A stretch of 64,000 nt of DNA from the NCBI RefSeq assembly GCF_010731735.1, contig NZ_AP022588.1:3844001-3908000 (forward strand), read 5' to 3'. Below are positions 44,576 to 53,102 of the stretch, in pieces. The position numbers and the translations under genes are program-made. How positions within the stretch are numbered: the first letter of the stretch is position 1; every line of letters begins with the position of its first letter. The DNA comes from Mycolicibacterium sediminis (GTDB lineage: Bacteria; Actinomycetota; Actinomycetes; Mycobacteriales; Mycobacteriaceae). The notes beneath the pieces are model-generated. The model made no database searches. It was given only the letters and a program-made list of their open reading frames with translations, and had not been told where the DNA came from.

Positions 44576-45105
44576 CGTCGGTGCTGGTGCTGGTGTTGAT
44601 CCTGGTGGTGCTCGTACTCGCCGGGTTCGTGCTGGGCTACAACAAGATCCGTGCGGCGGACGTCCGGGTGTCGGAGGCTCTGGCGGGCATCGACGTCGAA
44701 CTCACCCGGCGGGCGTCGCTGATCCCCAGCCTCGTGCACGTCGTCGAGACGTTCGCAGTCCACGAGAAGGCCGTCCTCGACCACGTCACCGATGCGCGTG
44801 CCGCGCTGACGTCGGCGACGGGTGGCGGATCGGTCGCGCAGCGCAGCGCCGCCGAACGCGACCTCGACGACGCGCTCGGCCGCGTGCTGGCGCTCGGGCA
44901 GACGAACCCGCAGCTCGCGTCGTCGAACAACTTCCTCAACCTGCAGGACAACCTCGCCGACACCGAGGACAAGCTGGCGTTCGCACGGCAGTACTACAAC
45001 GACGCCGTGGCCACGTTGAATAAGGTGGTCGGAACCATCCCGTGGTTGTTCGTCGCGCCGATCGCCGGCGTGCCCGAGCGGGAGTACTACCAGATCCCCC
45101 GATAG
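44572..45105 (+). CDS. LemA family protein
   Basis: A 177-residue LemA protein with one N-terminal membrane helix (LVLVLILVVLVLAGFVLGYN) and a helical domain carrying the family signatures NKIRAADVRVSEALAGIDVELTRR (split here as NKIRAADV and EALAGIDVELTRRASLIPSL) and RQYYNDAV. The protein faces outward in the proposed topology and its role is unclear. GTG 44572 overlaps the DUF2207 stop as GTGA; the preceding GTG 44569 is also possible. The pair is probably one functional unit. fmt begins 36 bases later. Confidence 0.9.
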   Translation: MTSVLVLVLILVVLVLAGFVLGYNKIRAADVRVSEALAGIDVELTRRASLIPSLVHVVETFAVHEKAVLDHVTDARAALTSATGGGSVAQRSAAERDLDDALGRVLALGQTNPQLASSNNFLNLQDNLADTEDKLAFARQYYNDAVATLNKVVGTIPWLFVAPIAGVPEREYYQIPR

Positions 45106-45141
45106 CCAGACCTCCCCGAGAGAAAGTCAGCCAGCAAGACC

Positions 45142-46068
45142 ATGCGCATCGTCTTCGCGGGCACCCCCGAACCTGCCCTGCCCTCCCTGCGCCGCCTGCT
45201 CGAGTCACCCCGACACGAGGTGGTGGCCGTGCTCACCCGTCCCGACGCCGCGTCCGGGCGGCGCGGCAAGCCGTCGCCGTCCCCGGTGGCGGCGCTCGCC
45301 CTCGCCGAGGGGATCCCCGTCCTGCGACCCGACCGGCCCAACGGCGAGGAGTTCGTCGCCGAACTGGCCGCGCTCGCACCCGAGTGCTGCGCCGTGGTGG
45401 CCTACGGGGCCCTGCTGCGCGACGGACTGCTGGCCGTGCCCCCGGCGGGCTGGATCAACCTGCACTTCTCCCTGCTGCCCGCCTGGCGCGGCGCCGCGCC
45501 GGTGCAGGCCGCCATCGCCGCGGGCGACGAGGTCACCGGGGCGACGACGTTCCAGATCGAACCGAGCCTCGACTCCGGGCCGGTGTTCGGCACGGTCACC
45601 GAGACGGTCCGGCCGACCGACACCTCGGGCGACCTGCTCGAGCGGCTCTCGGTCTCGGGCGCGCTGCTGCTGGAGAGCACCCTCGACGGCATCGCCGACG
45701 GCTCGCTGACCGCGGTGCCGCAGCCCACCGACGGCGTGACCGTCGCGCCGAAGATCACCGTCGAGGAGGCGCGCGTGCGCTGGGACCTGCCCGCCCACCT
45801 GGTCGACCGGCGCATCCGCGCGATGACCCCGAACCCCGGCTCGTGGACCATGATCGGCGATCTGCGCGTCAAGCTGGGTCCCGTCACCATCTCGGGTCGA
45901 GACGCGTTGCCGCAGGGCAGGATTCAGGTGGACCGCGAGGGCGTGCACGTCGGCACCGCCTCGGTTCCCGTGACACTGGGCTGGATCCAGCCGCCCGGGA
46001 AGAAGCCCATGGTCGCCTCCGACTGGGCGCGCGGCGCCCGTCTCGACGAGACCGCGAGCGCGTCGTGA
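45142..46068 (+). CDS. fmt: Methionyl-tRNA formyltransferase
   Basis: A 308-residue enzyme that formylates initiator Met-tRNA using 10-formyl-THF. The N-terminus RIVFAGTPEPALPSLRRLL and the catalytic segment WINLHFSLLPAWRGAAPVQ (His of the Asn-His-Asp triad) are canonical; the C-terminal tRNA-binding domain starts near residue 205. No def gene adjoins it. It overlaps rsmB by 4 bases (GTGA). In many bacteria fmt and rsmB are coupled in this way. Confidence 0.96.
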   Translation: MRIVFAGTPEPALPSLRRLLESPRHEVVAVLTRPDAASGRRGKPSPSPVAALALAEGIPVLRPDRPNGEEFVAELAALAPECCAVVAYGALLRDGLLAVPPAGWINLHFSLLPAWRGAAPVQAAIAAGDEVTGATTFQIEPSLDSGPVFGTVTETVRPTDTSGDLLERLSVSGALLLESTLDGIADGSLTAVPQPTDGVTVAPKITVEEARVRWDLPAHLVDRRIRAMTPNPGSWTMIGDLRVKLGPVTISGRDALPQGRIQVDREGVHVGTASVPVTLGWIQPPGKKPMVASDWARGARLDETASAS

Positions 46069-47468
46069 GCCGTCCCCGCGGCGGCGACCGGCCGCAGCAG
46101 GGGCGTCCGCGCCGGCCGCAGCCCCGCCGCACGCCGCTGGACCCGGCCCGTCGGGCGGCGTTCGACGTCGTCCGCGCGGTGTCCGAGCGCGACGCCTACG
46201 CCAACCTGACACTGCCCTCGCTGCTGCGCGAGCGCGGGATCACCGGGCGGGACGCCGCGTTCGCCACCGAACTCGCCTACGGCACGTGCCGCAGTCTCGG
46301 CCTGCTCGACGCCGTCATCGCCCGCGCTGCCAACCGCCCGGTCGACCAGATCGACGGCGTGCTGCTGGATCTGCTGCGGCTCGGCGCGTACCAGTTGCTG
46401 CGCACGCGGGTCGACGCGCACGCCGCGGTCGACACGACCGTCGAGCAGGCGGCCATCGAGTTCGATTCGCCGCGAGCGGGTTTCGTCAACGGCGTGCTAC
46501 GGACCATCTCCGCCAGGGACGAGGCGGCCTGGGTGGCAGACCTGGCGCCCTCGGCGACCGCCGACCCCGTCGGGCACCTCGCGTTCACGCATTCCCATCC
46601 CCGCTGGATCGCGCAGGCCTTCGCGGATGCCCTCGGCGCCGACGCGGCCGAACTCGGCGACCTGCTGACGAGCGACGACACCCGGCCGGTGGTGCACCTG
46701 GCCGCCCGGCCGGGGGCGATGACCGCCGCGGAACTCGCCGCCGCCGTGGACGGCACGCCGGGACGGTACTCGCCGTACGCCGTCTACCTCCCCGGCGGCG
46801 ATCCCGGCGGACTGGAGCCGCTGCGGGACGGCGCGGCCCAGGTGCAGGACGAGGGCAGCCAGCTCGTCGCCCGTGCGCTCGCGCTGGCGCCGGTCGACGG
46901 CGACGGCGGTCGCTGGCTGGACCTCTGCTCGGGCCCGGGCGGCAAGACCGCGCTGCTGGCCGCGATTGCGGGCGCCACCGGCGCGCGAGTGACCGCGGTC
47001 GAGCCGACACCGCACCGAGCCGACCTCGTCGAGCACAACGTGCGCGGCTTCGACGTCGACGTGCTTCGGGTCGACGGTCGCGACACCGGATTGCCCGCCA
47101 AATCGTTCGACCGGGTGCTCGTCGACGCACCCTGCACCGGCCTGGGCGCGCTGCGCCGGCGGCCCGAGGCGCGCTGGCGTCGGGTGCCGGGTGACGTGCC
47201 GCCGCTGGCGAAGCTGCAGCGCGAACTGCTGGCCTCGGCGATCGCGCTGACCAGGCCCGGCGGTGTCGTGCTCTACGCGACCTGCTCGCCGCACCTCGCG
47301 GAGACCGTCGGCGTGGTGGCCGACGCACTGCGCAGACATCCCGTGACCGCGCTGGACACCTGGCCGCTGTTCGATCCCGTGCCCGCCGGCGCCGGCCCGC
47401 ACGTGCAGTTGTGGCCGCACCGGCACGGGACGGACGCCATGTTCGCCGCGGCCCTCCAAGTAGGGTGA
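46065..47468 (+). CDS. rsmB: 16S rRNA m5C967 methyltransferase RsmB (Fmu/Sun)
   Basis: A 467-residue SAM-dependent methyltransferase. The first 30 residues are Arg/Pro-rich, followed by a NusB-like RNA-binding domain (LDPARRAAFDVVRAVSERDAY) and a Rossmann catalytic domain with LDLCSGPGGKTALLAA. The two catalytic cysteines are in VDAPCTGLGALRRRPEARW and LYATCSPHLAETVGVV. GTG 46065 overlaps the fmt stop; the frame is open further upstream only as a shadow of fmt. The 3' end overlaps an optional rpe start. Confidence 0.94.
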   Translation: MSRPRGGDRPQQGRPRRPQPRRTPLDPARRAAFDVVRAVSERDAYANLTLPSLLRERGITGRDAAFATELAYGTCRSLGLLDAVIARAANRPVDQIDGVLLDLLRLGAYQLLRTRVDAHAAVDTTVEQAAIEFDSPRAGFVNGVLRTISARDEAAWVADLAPSATADPVGHLAFTHSHPRWIAQAFADALGADAAELGDLLTSDDTRPVVHLAARPGAMTAAELAAAVDGTPGRYSPYAVYLPGGDPGGLEPLRDGAAQVQDEGSQLVARALALAPVDGDGGRWLDLCSGPGGKTALLAAIAGATGARVTAVEPTPHRADLVEHNVRGFDVDVLRVDGRDTGLPAKSFDRVLVDAPCTGLGALRRRPEARWRRVPGDVPPLAKLQRELLASAIALTRPGGVVLYATCSPHLAETVGVVADALRRHPVTALDTWPLFDPVPAGAGPHVQLWPHRHGTDAMFAAALQVG

Positions 47469-47473
47469 CCGCC

Positions 47474-48148
47474 ATGGCAGGCCCCTTGGTAGCACCGTCC
47501 ATCCTCGCCGCCGACTTCGCCCGTCTGGCCGAGGAGACCGCCGCCGTGCACGGCGCGGACTGGCTGCACGTCGACGTGATGGACAACCACTTCGTGCCGA
47601 ACCTGACGCTGGGCCTGCCGGTCGTGGAGAGCCTGTTGAAGGTGACCGACATCCCGATGGACTGCCATCTGATGATCGACGACCCGGCCCGCTGGGCGCC
47701 GCCGTACGCGGAGGCCGGCGCCTACAACGTCACCTTCCACGCCGAGGCCACCGACGATCCCCGCGCCGTGGCGCGCGACATCCGCGCCGCGGGGGCGCGG
47801 GCCGGCCTCAGCGTCAAGCCCGGCACCCCGATCGAGCCCTACCTCGAGATCCTGCGTGACTTCGACACCCTGCTGGTGATGTCGGTCGAGCCCGGGTTCG
47901 GCGGCCAGAAGTTCATCCCCGACGTGCTGTCGAAGGTCGCGGCGGTGCGCAGGCTCGTCGACGCGGGTGAGCTGACGGTCGTGGTCGAGATCGACGGCGG
48001 CATCAACGCCGACACGATCGAGGCGGCCGCCGAGGCGGGCGTCGACTGCTTCGTCGCCGGGTCCGCCGTGTTCGGCGCCTCCGACCCCGCCGAGGCGGTG
48101 GCCGCGCTGCGCAGGCAGGCGGCGTCGGCGTCCGCGCACCTGTCGTGA
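47474..48148 (+). CDS. rpe: Ribulose-phosphate 3-epimerase
   Basis: A 224-residue TIM-barrel epimerase of the pentose phosphate pathway, which supplies ribulose 5-phosphate, one of the riboflavin precursors. Motifs: VAPSILAADFARLAEE, HVDVMDNHFVPNLT (Asn replaces the Gly of the common DVMDGxFVPN), MDCHLMI and MSVEPGFGGQKF, with EIDGGINADT for phosphate binding. ATG 47474 gives MAGPLVAPS; GTG 47465 overlaps the rsmB stop as GTGA and would add three residues. It overlaps ribD, keeping the supply and use of Ru5P together. Confidence 0.95.
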   Translation: MAGPLVAPSILAADFARLAEETAAVHGADWLHVDVMDNHFVPNLTLGLPVVESLLKVTDIPMDCHLMIDDPARWAPPYAEAGAYNVTFHAEATDDPRAVARDIRAAGARAGLSVKPGTPIEPYLEILRDFDTLLVMSVEPGFGGQKFIPDVLSKVAAVRRLVDAGELTVVVEIDGGINADTIEAAAEAGVDCFVAGSAVFGASDPAEAVAALRRQAASASAHLS

Positions 48149-49149
48149 TGTCGCTCGAGGCCGCCATGCGGCGCGCCATCGAGCTCTCAGAGCGGGTCAA
48201 GGGCACCACGTATCCGAACCCGCCGGTGGGCGCGGTCATCCTCGACCGCGACGGCGAGGTCGCCGGCATCGGCGCCACCGAACCCGCGGGCGGGCCGCAC
48301 GCCGAGGTGCTCGCGCTCCGGCGGGCGGGCGAGCGCGCGGTGGGTGGCACCGCCGTCGTCACGCTCGAACCATGCAACCACCACGGCCGCACACCGCCGT
48401 GCGTGGACGCGCTCCTCGCGGCGGGCGTGGCGGCCGTCCGGTACGCGGTCGAGGACCCGAATCCGGTGGCGGCGGGCGGCTCGACGCGGCTCGCCGAGCA
48501 CGGCGTGTCGGCGGAGGCTGGACTGCTCGCCGATGACGTGGCCGGTGGCCCGCTGCGGGAGTGGCTGCACAAGCAGCGCACCGGCAGGCCACACGTCACC
48601 TGGAAGTACGCCGCCAGCATCGACGGCCGCAGCGCCGCCGCGGACGGCACCAGCCAGTGGATCACCGGCGAGGCCGCACGTGCCGACGTGCACCGGCGCC
48701 GTGCGGTGATCGACGCGATCGTGGTGGGCACCGGCACCGTGTTCGCCGACGACCCCGCCCTGACCGCCCGGCTGCCCGACGGCACCCTCGCGGACCGGCA
48801 ACCGCTGCGGGTGGTGGTCGGCGAACGCGAGATCTCCTCCGAGGCGCGGGTGCTCAACGACGACTCGCGCACGATGGTGATCCGGACCCGCGACCCGCTC
48901 GAGGTGGTGCGGGCGCTCTCCGACCGCACCGACGTCCTGATCGAGGGCGGACCGACGCTCGCGGGTGCCTTCCTGCGCGCGGGAGCGATCGACAGGATCG
49001 TCGCCTACGTCGCGCCGATCCTGCTCGGCGGACCGGTCACGGCGGTCGACGACGTGGGCGTGCTGAGCATCGCGCAGGCCCGGCGGTGGCGGTTCGACGG
49101 CACCGAGCGCCTCGGCGCCGATCTGCGGCTGAGTTTGGTGCCTGCCTGA
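48145..49149 (+). CDS. ribD: Bifunctional riboflavin deaminase/reductase RibD (RibG)
   Basis: A 334-residue bifunctional enzyme for the second and third steps of riboflavin synthesis. The N-terminal deaminase domain holds the zinc motif GGPHAEVLAL and EPCNHHGRTPPCVDALL; the C-terminal reductase domain starts near residue 150 (HVTWKYAASIDGRSAAADG) and includes VGTGTVFADDPALTAR and IEGGPTLAGAFL. GTG 48145 overlaps the rpe stop; ATG 48148 is nearly equivalent. The rest of the rib genes resume at 52393 after the lprG-P55 and acetyltransferase genes. Confidence 0.95.
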   Translation: MMSLEAAMRRAIELSERVKGTTYPNPPVGAVILDRDGEVAGIGATEPAGGPHAEVLALRRAGERAVGGTAVVTLEPCNHHGRTPPCVDALLAAGVAAVRYAVEDPNPVAAGGSTRLAEHGVSAEAGLLADDVAGGPLREWLHKQRTGRPHVTWKYAASIDGRSAAADGTSQWITGEAARADVHRRRAVIDAIVVGTGTVFADDPALTARLPDGTLADRQPLRVVVGEREISSEARVLNDDSRTMVIRTRDPLEVVRALSDRTDVLIEGGPTLAGAFLRAGAIDRIVAYVAPILLGGPVTAVDDVGVLSIAQARRWRFDGTERLGADLRLSLVPA

Positions 49150-49365
49150 TCTCACTTGGCGCCCAATGTGATTGGCGTCACCGCGAGCGCCGCGAGTTGG
49201 GTGACTCGTTACCCGTTCGAGACCCCGAAGCGGGGTCGTGGCCCCGATCGTCGTGCTCCACGCCCGTAGAATCGAAGACATGTTCGGGTCGCACGACCCG
49301 ACCGCCCACATCGCGCCTCACCCGCGGCGTCTACGCCGGTGAGCACGAGCAAAGGACGAACCAGC
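49150..49365 (+). promoter_or_regulatory. ribD downstream region with two hairpins and a candidate promoter
   Basis: This 216-base gap contains a 6-base hairpin, GACCCC (49221-49226) with GGGGTC (49232-49237), that could end ribD transcription. A TAGAAT hexamer at 49267-49272 is a good -10. A second 6-base hairpin, CGGGTC (49285-49290) with GACCCG (49295-49300), falls at the predicted 5' end of the small ORF's transcript. AAAGGA (49351-49356) lies 9 bases before the small ORF's ATG. Confidence 0.45.
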
Positions 49366-49545
49366 ATGACTGCACTGCAGGACTGGCTCACCCTCAAACC
49401 AGTCGATCACGGCATCCGGGACATGGTGTGCCGGCCGTTCCGCGCCGTGTTGAGCACTCCGGCCACCGCGGTCCGGCGCACCGGAACCGACGTGGCCGCG
49501 CCGCTGGAGTTCACGCTGCAGCGCCCGGGTCTCGAGCGCTGCTGA
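49366..49545 (+). CDS. Small 59-residue hypothetical protein
   Basis: An ORF of 59 codons (begins TALQDWLTLKPVDHGIRDMV, contains FRAVLSTPATAVRRTGTDV, ends LERC) that I do not recognise. Support for coding: an AAAGGA site 9 bases before the ATG, a TAGAAT -10 about 95 bases upstream, a normal mixed amino-acid composition unlike the Arg/Ala-rich shadow frames, and a stop only 4 bases short of the P55 stop, so it fills the gap neatly. A GTG at 49339 would extend it by nine residues. No signal peptide, membrane helix or cofactor motif. It has a single cysteine near the middle and one at the C-terminus. Confidence 0.5.
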   Translation: MTALQDWLTLKPVDHGIRDMVCRPFRAVLSTPATAVRRTGTDVAAPLEFTLQRPGLERC

Positions 49546-49549
49546 GCCG

Positions 49550-51106
49550 TTAGCTCCGGGCGCCGACGGGTTCGGACTCGGTGTCCGACTCCTCGGCGTG
49601 CTCGTGCTTGCCGGCGATCAACAGTCCGAGCGCCGCGCCGACCACGCACACGACCATCGTGATGAAGAAGATCTGCCCGTACTGCATGGTGTAGGCCGTC
49701 TTGACGTTGGCCGCGAGCTGCGCGCCGATCTCCACCAGGTTGGTGCCGGTGGGCTTGGGCAGCTCGGCGAGGTACTGGTTGAACTTGTAGAGGCCCCAGG
49801 CGCTCAGCGACGCCAGGCCGATGAGCATCCCGATCATCCGGGCCACCACCACGGCGGCGGACGCGATGCCGTGCTGGGCGCCCGGCACGGTCCGCAGCGT
49901 CGCCGACGTCAGGGGAGCGATCACCAGACCCAGACCGAGGCCGGCCAGCACCAGGTCGGTGTCGAACGTGGGCAGTGAGAAGATCCCGAAGTCGTGTCGT
50001 GCGGTCAGCACGTCGGCCGTCCAGTGCGACACCAGCCAGTAGCCGAACCCCGCGATGAGCAGGCCGACGAACGCGACGATGCGATCGCCGATGCGGGTGG
50101 CGATCCATCCGCCGAGGACCGCGCCGATCGGAAGTGCCCCCAGGAACCACAGCAGCAGCAGGACGGTCTCGTTCTGCTCCTTGCCGAGGACGCCCTGGCC
50201 GAACAGCTCGACGTTGACCAGCGTGACCATCAGCGCCGCACCGGTGCACAGTGACGCGCCGAGGGCGGCCAGGAACGGCCGGAACCTCACGCCTGCCGGA
50301 TCGATCAGCCGGGTCTTGGCGAACTTCTCCCAGACGAAGAACGCGATGGTCGCGACCAGTGCCGCCCCGAGGACCGGCAGCCCCCAGCTGGGGAAGACCT
50401 GCTTGCCGTCGGGGGACGGGTTGTACATGCCGAAGACCATCAGCCCCAGCGCGATCGCCAGCAGCAGGCCGCCGACGACGTCGACCTTGGCCTTCGGCTC
50501 GTCGCTGTCGCGGGACGGCAGGCTGAAGTGGATCATCACCATGGCGATGGCGGCGAGCGGCACGTTGATCCAGAACACGTCACGCCACGAACTCAGCGCC
50601 CACACCACGGCGACGCCGTACAGCGGTCCGAGGACGGCGCCGAGTTCCTGTGCCGCGCCGATCCCGCCGAGCACGGTGGCCCTGCTGCGCGCGGACCACA
50701 GGTCGGCGGCCAGCGCCAGCGTCACCGGCAGCAGCGCGCCGCTGGCGGTGCCCTGGATGAACCGGCCGATGACCATCGTGAACAGGTCGTCCGACAGTGC
50801 GGTCACCACCGACCCGGCGGCGAAGCCGGCCAGGCTGACCTGGAGCATCAGCTTGCGGCCGAACCGGTCGGACGCCCGGCCGAGCAGCGGCATGGCCGCG
50901 ATGTAGCCGAGCAGGTAGATCGTGATGATCGGGGTCACGCGCTGAATCTGATTCAGCGTGATCCCGATGTCGCGCATGATGTCGTTGATGATCGTGATGA
51001 CGACGTAGGTGTCGAGCGCGCCCAGCAGGACGGCGAGCCCACCCGCGCTGATCGCGATGCGCCTGCTGGTCGACTTCGGCTTGGTGGCGCCGTGGGCCCC
51101 CGCCAT
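49550..51106 (-). CDS. P55-type MFS efflux/lipid transporter (Rv1410c-like)
   Basis: A 518-residue MFS transporter with about 14 membrane helices. The motif A region LLGRASDRFGRKLML lies after helix 2, and motif C-like GAAQELGAVLGPLYG in helix 5. It matches P55 (Rv1410c), which works with LprG to export triacylated lipids and affects drug tolerance and cell-wall permeability. ATG 51106 overlaps the lprG stop by one base; the frame upstream of this ATG lies inside lprG. The C-terminal tail is charged (KHEHAEESDTESE). The pair interrupts the rib genes exactly as in M. tuberculosis. Confidence 0.93.
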   Translation of the reverse strand: MAGAHGATKPKSTSRRIAISAGGLAVLLGALDTYVVITIINDIMRDIGITLNQIQRVTPIITIYLLGYIAAMPLLGRASDRFGRKLMLQVSLAGFAAGSVVTALSDDLFTMVIGRFIQGTASGALLPVTLALAADLWSARSRATVLGGIGAAQELGAVLGPLYGVAVVWALSSWRDVFWINVPLAAIAMVMIHFSLPSRDSDEPKAKVDVVGGLLLAIALGLMVFGMYNPSPDGKQVFPSWGLPVLGAALVATIAFFVWEKFAKTRLIDPAGVRFRPFLAALGASLCTGAALMVTLVNVELFGQGVLGKEQNETVLLLLWFLGALPIGAVLGGWIATRIGDRIVAFVGLLIAGFGYWLVSHWTADVLTARHDFGIFSLPTFDTDLVLAGLGLGLVIAPLTSATLRTVPGAQHGIASAAVVVARMIGMLIGLASLSAWGLYKFNQYLAELPKPTGTNLVEIGAQLAANVKTAYTMQYGQIFFITMVVCVVGAALGLLIAGKHEHAEESDTESEPVGARS

Positions 51107-51816
51107 CAGGCTGCGGGCTTGGTGACGGTGACGGTCTTGCCCCAATCGGTCAACGTCATCTGGACGCTGTTGCCCTCACTGGGATCGAGCTTGGCCTGCG
51201 CCAGCTGATGGTCGCCGTCCTCGGCGATCCACACGGTCGCCGGCACCGGTCCGGTGGCGCCGATCTGGACGAGGCCGTTGACGGCGTCCGGCGCCACGGT
51301 GCCGCTGATCTTCACGGCCTCGACGCCGCCCACGCTCTCGCGTCCCTCGGACTTGCCGTCGGAGAACTTGGCGAGCAGGTTGGCCAGGCCGACGTCCGGG
51401 TTGAGGATCTTCGACACGTCGTAGATGTCGCTCGCAGGGCCGAAGTTGGTGTAGTCGCTGCCACCGCTGAACGCGCCGTAGAGGTCGCCGTCGGCGACCA
51501 CGAACGGAACGTCCTTGAGGGTCTGTCCGAACGCGTCGATGGTGGCCTTGCCCTGGGCCGCGACGACGGGGACGTTCGTCAGATCGCCGGTCAGGGCCTG
51601 GATGGGGAGTTCGGTGATCTTTCCGGAGACCGACAGCTCGAGGTGGACGCTCTGCTGGGCCTTGGTGGTGGCCGTGGACTCGGTCAGCAACGTCGCGGCC
51701 TCGGGCAGCGGGGCGTCGTTCGTCTTCTCGGACGAGGAACATCCGGCGACGAGCACGGTGGCGGTCAGGAGGGCGGTGAACGTGGAGAGGACGGCAAGCC
51801 GGGGGCGCGTCTGCAT
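51106..51816 (-). CDS. lprG: Lipoprotein LprG
   Basis: A 236-residue lipoprotein that binds triacylated glycolipids and triacylglycerol in the periplasm and cooperates with P55. The signal peptide ends in the lipobox VLVAGCSSS with Cys near residue 27. The mature domain has the LppX/LprG fold with SVHLELSVSGKI and DVPFVVADGDLYGAF. ATG 51816 gives the signal peptide; a -10 hexamer ends 6 bases upstream. It is the first gene of the lprG-P55 unit. Confidence 0.94.
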   Translation of the reverse strand: MQTRPRLAVLSTFTALLTATVLVAGCSSSEKTNDAPLPEAATLLTESTATTKAQQSVHLELSVSGKITELPIQALTGDLTNVPVVAAQGKATIDAFGQTLKDVPFVVADGDLYGAFSGGSDYTNFGPASDIYDVSKILNPDVGLANLLAKFSDGKSEGRESVGGVEAVKISGTVAPDAVNGLVQIGATGPVPATVWIAEDGDHQLAQAKLDPSEGNSVQMTLTDWGKTVTVTKPAA

Positions 51817-51822
51817 GCCTGC

Positions 51823-51828
51823 ATCGTA
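51823..51828 (-). promoter_or_regulatory. Putative lprG -10 element (TACGAT), leaderless type
   Basis: On the minus strand TACGAT (51828-51823) fits TANNNT and ends 6 bases before the lprG ATG. The divergent acetyltransferase gene has a weaker TAGAAG (51868-51873) at 7 bases before its GTG. Confidence 0.42.
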
Positions 51829-51880
51829 GAGGGTCCGTACCGGTGGACGGACGCCCCGGGCACCCGGTAGAAGTGGGAAC

Positions 51881-52378
51881 GTGCCGCACGAGCTGGAGTT
51901 TCGCCGGGTCAAGGTCGACGAGGGAGACGGGTCTCGGCTGGTCTCGGCGATGGTCGGCGAGATGCGGGAGCTGTACTGGGACGTCGGTCCCGCCGCCGGA
52001 TCCGGCGGCCTCGACCTCGATGCAGCGGACATGCCGAAGGCCGGTCCCGCCGAACTCGGCCCGCCGCACGGCACGTTCCTGGTCGGATACCGCGACGGCG
52101 TGGCCGTGTGCGGCGGCGGGCTCAAGCGCCTGCCCGACGGCACCTGCGAGATCAAGCGGATGTACGTCGTCCCCGAGGAACGCGGACGCGGCATCGCCCG
52201 GGTGCTGCTGCACGCCCTGGAGGACGCCGCGCGCGACCTCGGCTACGCCGTCGCGCGGCTCGACACCGGTCCGCGCCAGGATCACGCGCGGGACCTGTAC
52301 CTCGCCGAGGGGTACGTCGAGGTGGGCAACTTCAACGCCAACCCCGTGGCCACCTTCTTCGGCGAGAAGCGGCTCTGA
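51881..52378 (+). CDS. GNAT family N-acetyltransferase
   Basis: A 165-residue GNAT protein. The acetyl-CoA-binding motif A is EIKRMYVVPEERGRGIARVLL, split as EIKRMYVVPEERG and RGIARVLLHALEDAA, with the RGxGxA-type pyrophosphate loop. The substrate side has DTGPRQDHARDLYLAEGY. The acetyl acceptor is unknown. It starts at GTG 51881 in the divergent gap from lprG and ends 14 bases before ribE, so it is likely cotranscribed with ribE. Confidence 0.87.
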   Translation: MPHELEFRRVKVDEGDGSRLVSAMVGEMRELYWDVGPAAGSGGLDLDAADMPKAGPAELGPPHGTFLVGYRDGVAVCGGGLKRLPDGTCEIKRMYVVPEERGRGIARVLLHALEDAARDLGYAVARLDTGPRQDHARDLYLAEGYVEVGNFNANPVATFFGEKRL

Positions 52379-52392
52379 CTAGCCTGGACGGG

Positions 52393-52995
52393 GTGTTCAC
52401 CGGAATCGTCGAAGAACTGGGTGAGGTCGTCGCCAAGGAGGACCTGGTGGACGCCGCCCGGTTCGTCATCCGCGGCCCGGTCGTCACCAGTGATGCTGGT
52501 CACGGCGACTCGATCGCCGTGAACGGCGTATGCCTGACCGTGGTGGAAGTCCTCCCCGACGGCGCGTTCTCCGCCGACGTCATGGCCGAGACCCTCGACC
52601 GTTCGAGCCTGGCCGGCGTCGGCGTCGGCAGCCGGGTGAACCTCGAGCGCGCCGCCGCCCTCAACAGCCGCCTCGGCGGGCACATCGTCCAGGGTCACGT
52701 CGACGGCACCGGGCAGGTGGTGGCCCGTACGCCCTCGGAGAACTGGGAGGTGGTGCGGATTTCCTTGCCCGACACGGTCTCCCGGTACGTGGTGGAGAAG
52801 GGGTCGATCACCGTCGACGGCATCTCCCTGACGGTGTCGGGGCTGGGGCCGGACTGGTTCGAGGTGTCGCTCATCCCCACCACCTTGCAGCTCACCACGC
52901 TCGGCGGCGCTCCGGTCGGAACCCCGGTCAACCTGGAGGTGGACGTCATCGCCAAGTACGTCGAGCGACTGCTCGGCGCGCGGGAGATCGGCTGA
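52393..52995 (+). CDS. ribE: Riboflavin synthase alpha chain
   Basis: A 200-residue riboflavin synthase (called RibC in M. tuberculosis) that dismutates two 6,7-dimethyl-8-ribityllumazine molecules. It starts FTGIVEELGEVV and has two tandem lumazine-binding repeats: DSIAVNGVCLTVVE with LGGHIVQGHVDGTG in the first, and GSITVDGISLTVSG with the matching region in the second. GTG 52393 gives the canonical N-terminus. It follows the GNAT gene by 14 bases and precedes ribBA by 107 bases. Confidence 0.95.
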   Translation: MFTGIVEELGEVVAKEDLVDAARFVIRGPVVTSDAGHGDSIAVNGVCLTVVEVLPDGAFSADVMAETLDRSSLAGVGVGSRVNLERAAALNSRLGGHIVQGHVDGTGQVVARTPSENWEVVRISLPDTVSRYVVEKGSITVDGISLTVSGLGPDWFEVSLIPTTLQLTTLGGAPVGTPVNLEVDVIAKYVERLLGAREIG

Positions 52996-53000
52996 TCCAC

Positions 53001-53041
53001 CCACCGGTCGGTAGCGGGCAATAACTCGTGACCGTCGGTGG
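53001..53041 (+). promoter_or_regulatory. Imperfect hairpin upstream of ribBA
   Basis: CCACCG (53001-53006) pairs with CGGTGG (53036-53041) and, after a small internal loop, CGGT (53009-53012) pairs with ACCG (53031-53034); the loop is 18 bases. It begins 6 bases after the ribE stop, so it could be a terminator or processing site. The following CATACT (53044-53049) is a possible ribBA -10. No FMN riboswitch is recognisable. Confidence 0.4.
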
Positions 53042-53102
53042 TTCATACTGAAGTCGAGTGAGATGGTCCCGGGCGTGCGCCCCTTCGAAGTAGGTGACTG
53101 AG

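Noticed and set aside
47474..48148. Asn in the DVMDNHFVPN motif of Rpe as a loss of function
   Set aside because: The catalytic Asp, His and metal residues are intact, and the substituted position is not catalytic.
52996..53102. Possible FMN riboswitch before ribBA
   Set aside because: The conserved RFN core (AGGGGCGG and the later ACCGGCGGT-type segments) is not present; only a simple hairpin is seen.
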